Shown here piece by piece: positions 5,773 through 5,949 of a stretch of 5,949 nt of DNA (the stretch's first letter is position 1; every line of letters begins with the position of its first letter). Made by a program: the position numbers and the translations under genes. The notes beneath the pieces are model-generated. The model had not been told where the DNA came from and did no database searches. It saw nothing but the letters and a program-made list of their open reading frames with translations. Source of the stretch: an uncultured Eubacterium sp. (GTDB taxonomy: Bacteria; Bacillota; Clostridia; Lachnospirales; Lachnospiraceae); the NCBI GenBank assembly GCA_946412445.1, contig CAMKHH010000082.1:1-5949 (forward strand), written 5' to 3'.

Positions 5773-5949
5773 TTAAGCTTCTTTTATATACTCAGCTACC
5801 TGTTTGTCCCATATCTGGATATGCCGCAGGAGCCAGTCCACCACATTTTTCCTGACAGCTTCCACGAATGCTTCCGTAGGACCTTCCTCTTCTTCCAGCA
5901 TCTCTCTTAAGTCATCCACAGCCTTTACAAAGACCGCATGCTGCTTCTT
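5773..5949 (-). CDS. Hemerythrin-like protein, C-terminal part (5' end outside window)
   Basis: Reading the minus strand from 5949 gives 58 codons without interruption, ending at TAA (complement of 5773-5775). Three features fit the last two helices of the hemerythrin four-helix bundle. These are an early His in KQHAVFVKAV, in the place of the second His of the H-x3-H helix; an acidic linker LEEEEGPTE; and then VVDWLLRHIQIWDKQV, which holds the H-x4-D pair of di-iron ligands (H101 and D106 in classical hemerythrin). Such proteins bind O2 at a non-heme di-iron centre; in anaerobes they are thought to serve in O2 sensing, scavenging or iron handling. The remaining ligands lie outside the window, so a full iron site cannot be confirmed, nor can it be told whether this is a single-domain protein or the end of a longer one. 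It converges on rseP with a shared terminator and is not part of that operon. Confidence 0.72.
   Translation of the reverse strand, partial: KKQHAVFVKAVDDLREMLEEEEGPTEAFVEAVRKNVVDWLLRHIQIWDKQVAEYIKEA

Noticed and set aside
1..5949. A novel defence, mobile or biosynthetic system
   Set aside because: All full-length genes are recognised core genes with intact motifs in a familiar order. No transposase, integrase, CRISPR repeat, tRNA gene, direct-repeat boundary or composition shift was seen.

Overview
The window reads as a chromosomal housekeeping cluster from a low-to-mid GC Gram-positive anaerobe of the class Clostridia, most likely Lachnospiraceae. This rests on gene order (pyrH-frr-uppS-cdsA-dxr-rseP), strong AGGAGG-type ribosome binding sites, sigma-A-type promoter elements, U-tract intrinsic terminators, and protein wording such as the GGGNFWRG motif of PyrH and the DTCAYCVG motif of CdsA. 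The family-level placement is from memory of such proteins and was not tested by a search.

Layout. At 1-249 is the C-terminal part of a GNAT-family N-acetyltransferase that begins before the window. A near-consensus promoter (222-250) lies inside its 3' end, with the -10 box overlapping its stop codon, and it opens onto an 84-base leader holding a perfect 10-bp inverted repeat. Then come pyrH (334-1029, UMP kinase) and frr (1059-1610, ribosome recycling factor). A strong 15-bp hairpin plus T-tract follows at 1624-1671. Next are uppS (1699-2427, undecaprenyl diphosphate synthase), cdsA (2409-3227, CDP-diglyceride synthase), dxr (3262-4410, DXP reductoisomerase) and rseP (4407-5696, site-2 intramembrane protease). 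The last genes are tightly packed: uppS/cdsA overlap by 19 nt and dxr/rseP by 4 nt. A symmetric hairpin at 5721-5751 serves as a two-way terminator. Beyond it, on the minus strand and running out of the window, is the C-terminal part of a hemerythrin-like protein (5773-5949).

How the genes fit together. PyrH makes UDP, the precursor of UTP, CTP and UDP-sugars. CdsA uses CTP to make CDP-diacylglycerol for phospholipids. Dxr commits carbon to the MEP isoprenoid pathway, whose product IPP is a substrate of UppS, which makes the C55 lipid carrier for the cell wall. Frr recycles ribosomes. RseP cleaves membrane proteins such as anti-sigma factors and signal-peptide remnants. The cluster therefore links nucleotide supply, translation and envelope lipid synthesis.

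I see no mobile element, CRISPR array, tRNA, rRNA or novel multi-gene system. The points worth a second look are regulatory and architectural: the promoter/inverted-repeat arrangement before pyrH, the terminator that divides the cluster between frr and uppS, the promoter-like sequence touching the uppS start, the tandem PDZ domains of RseP, and the end of the cluster after rseP where ispG might have been expected.
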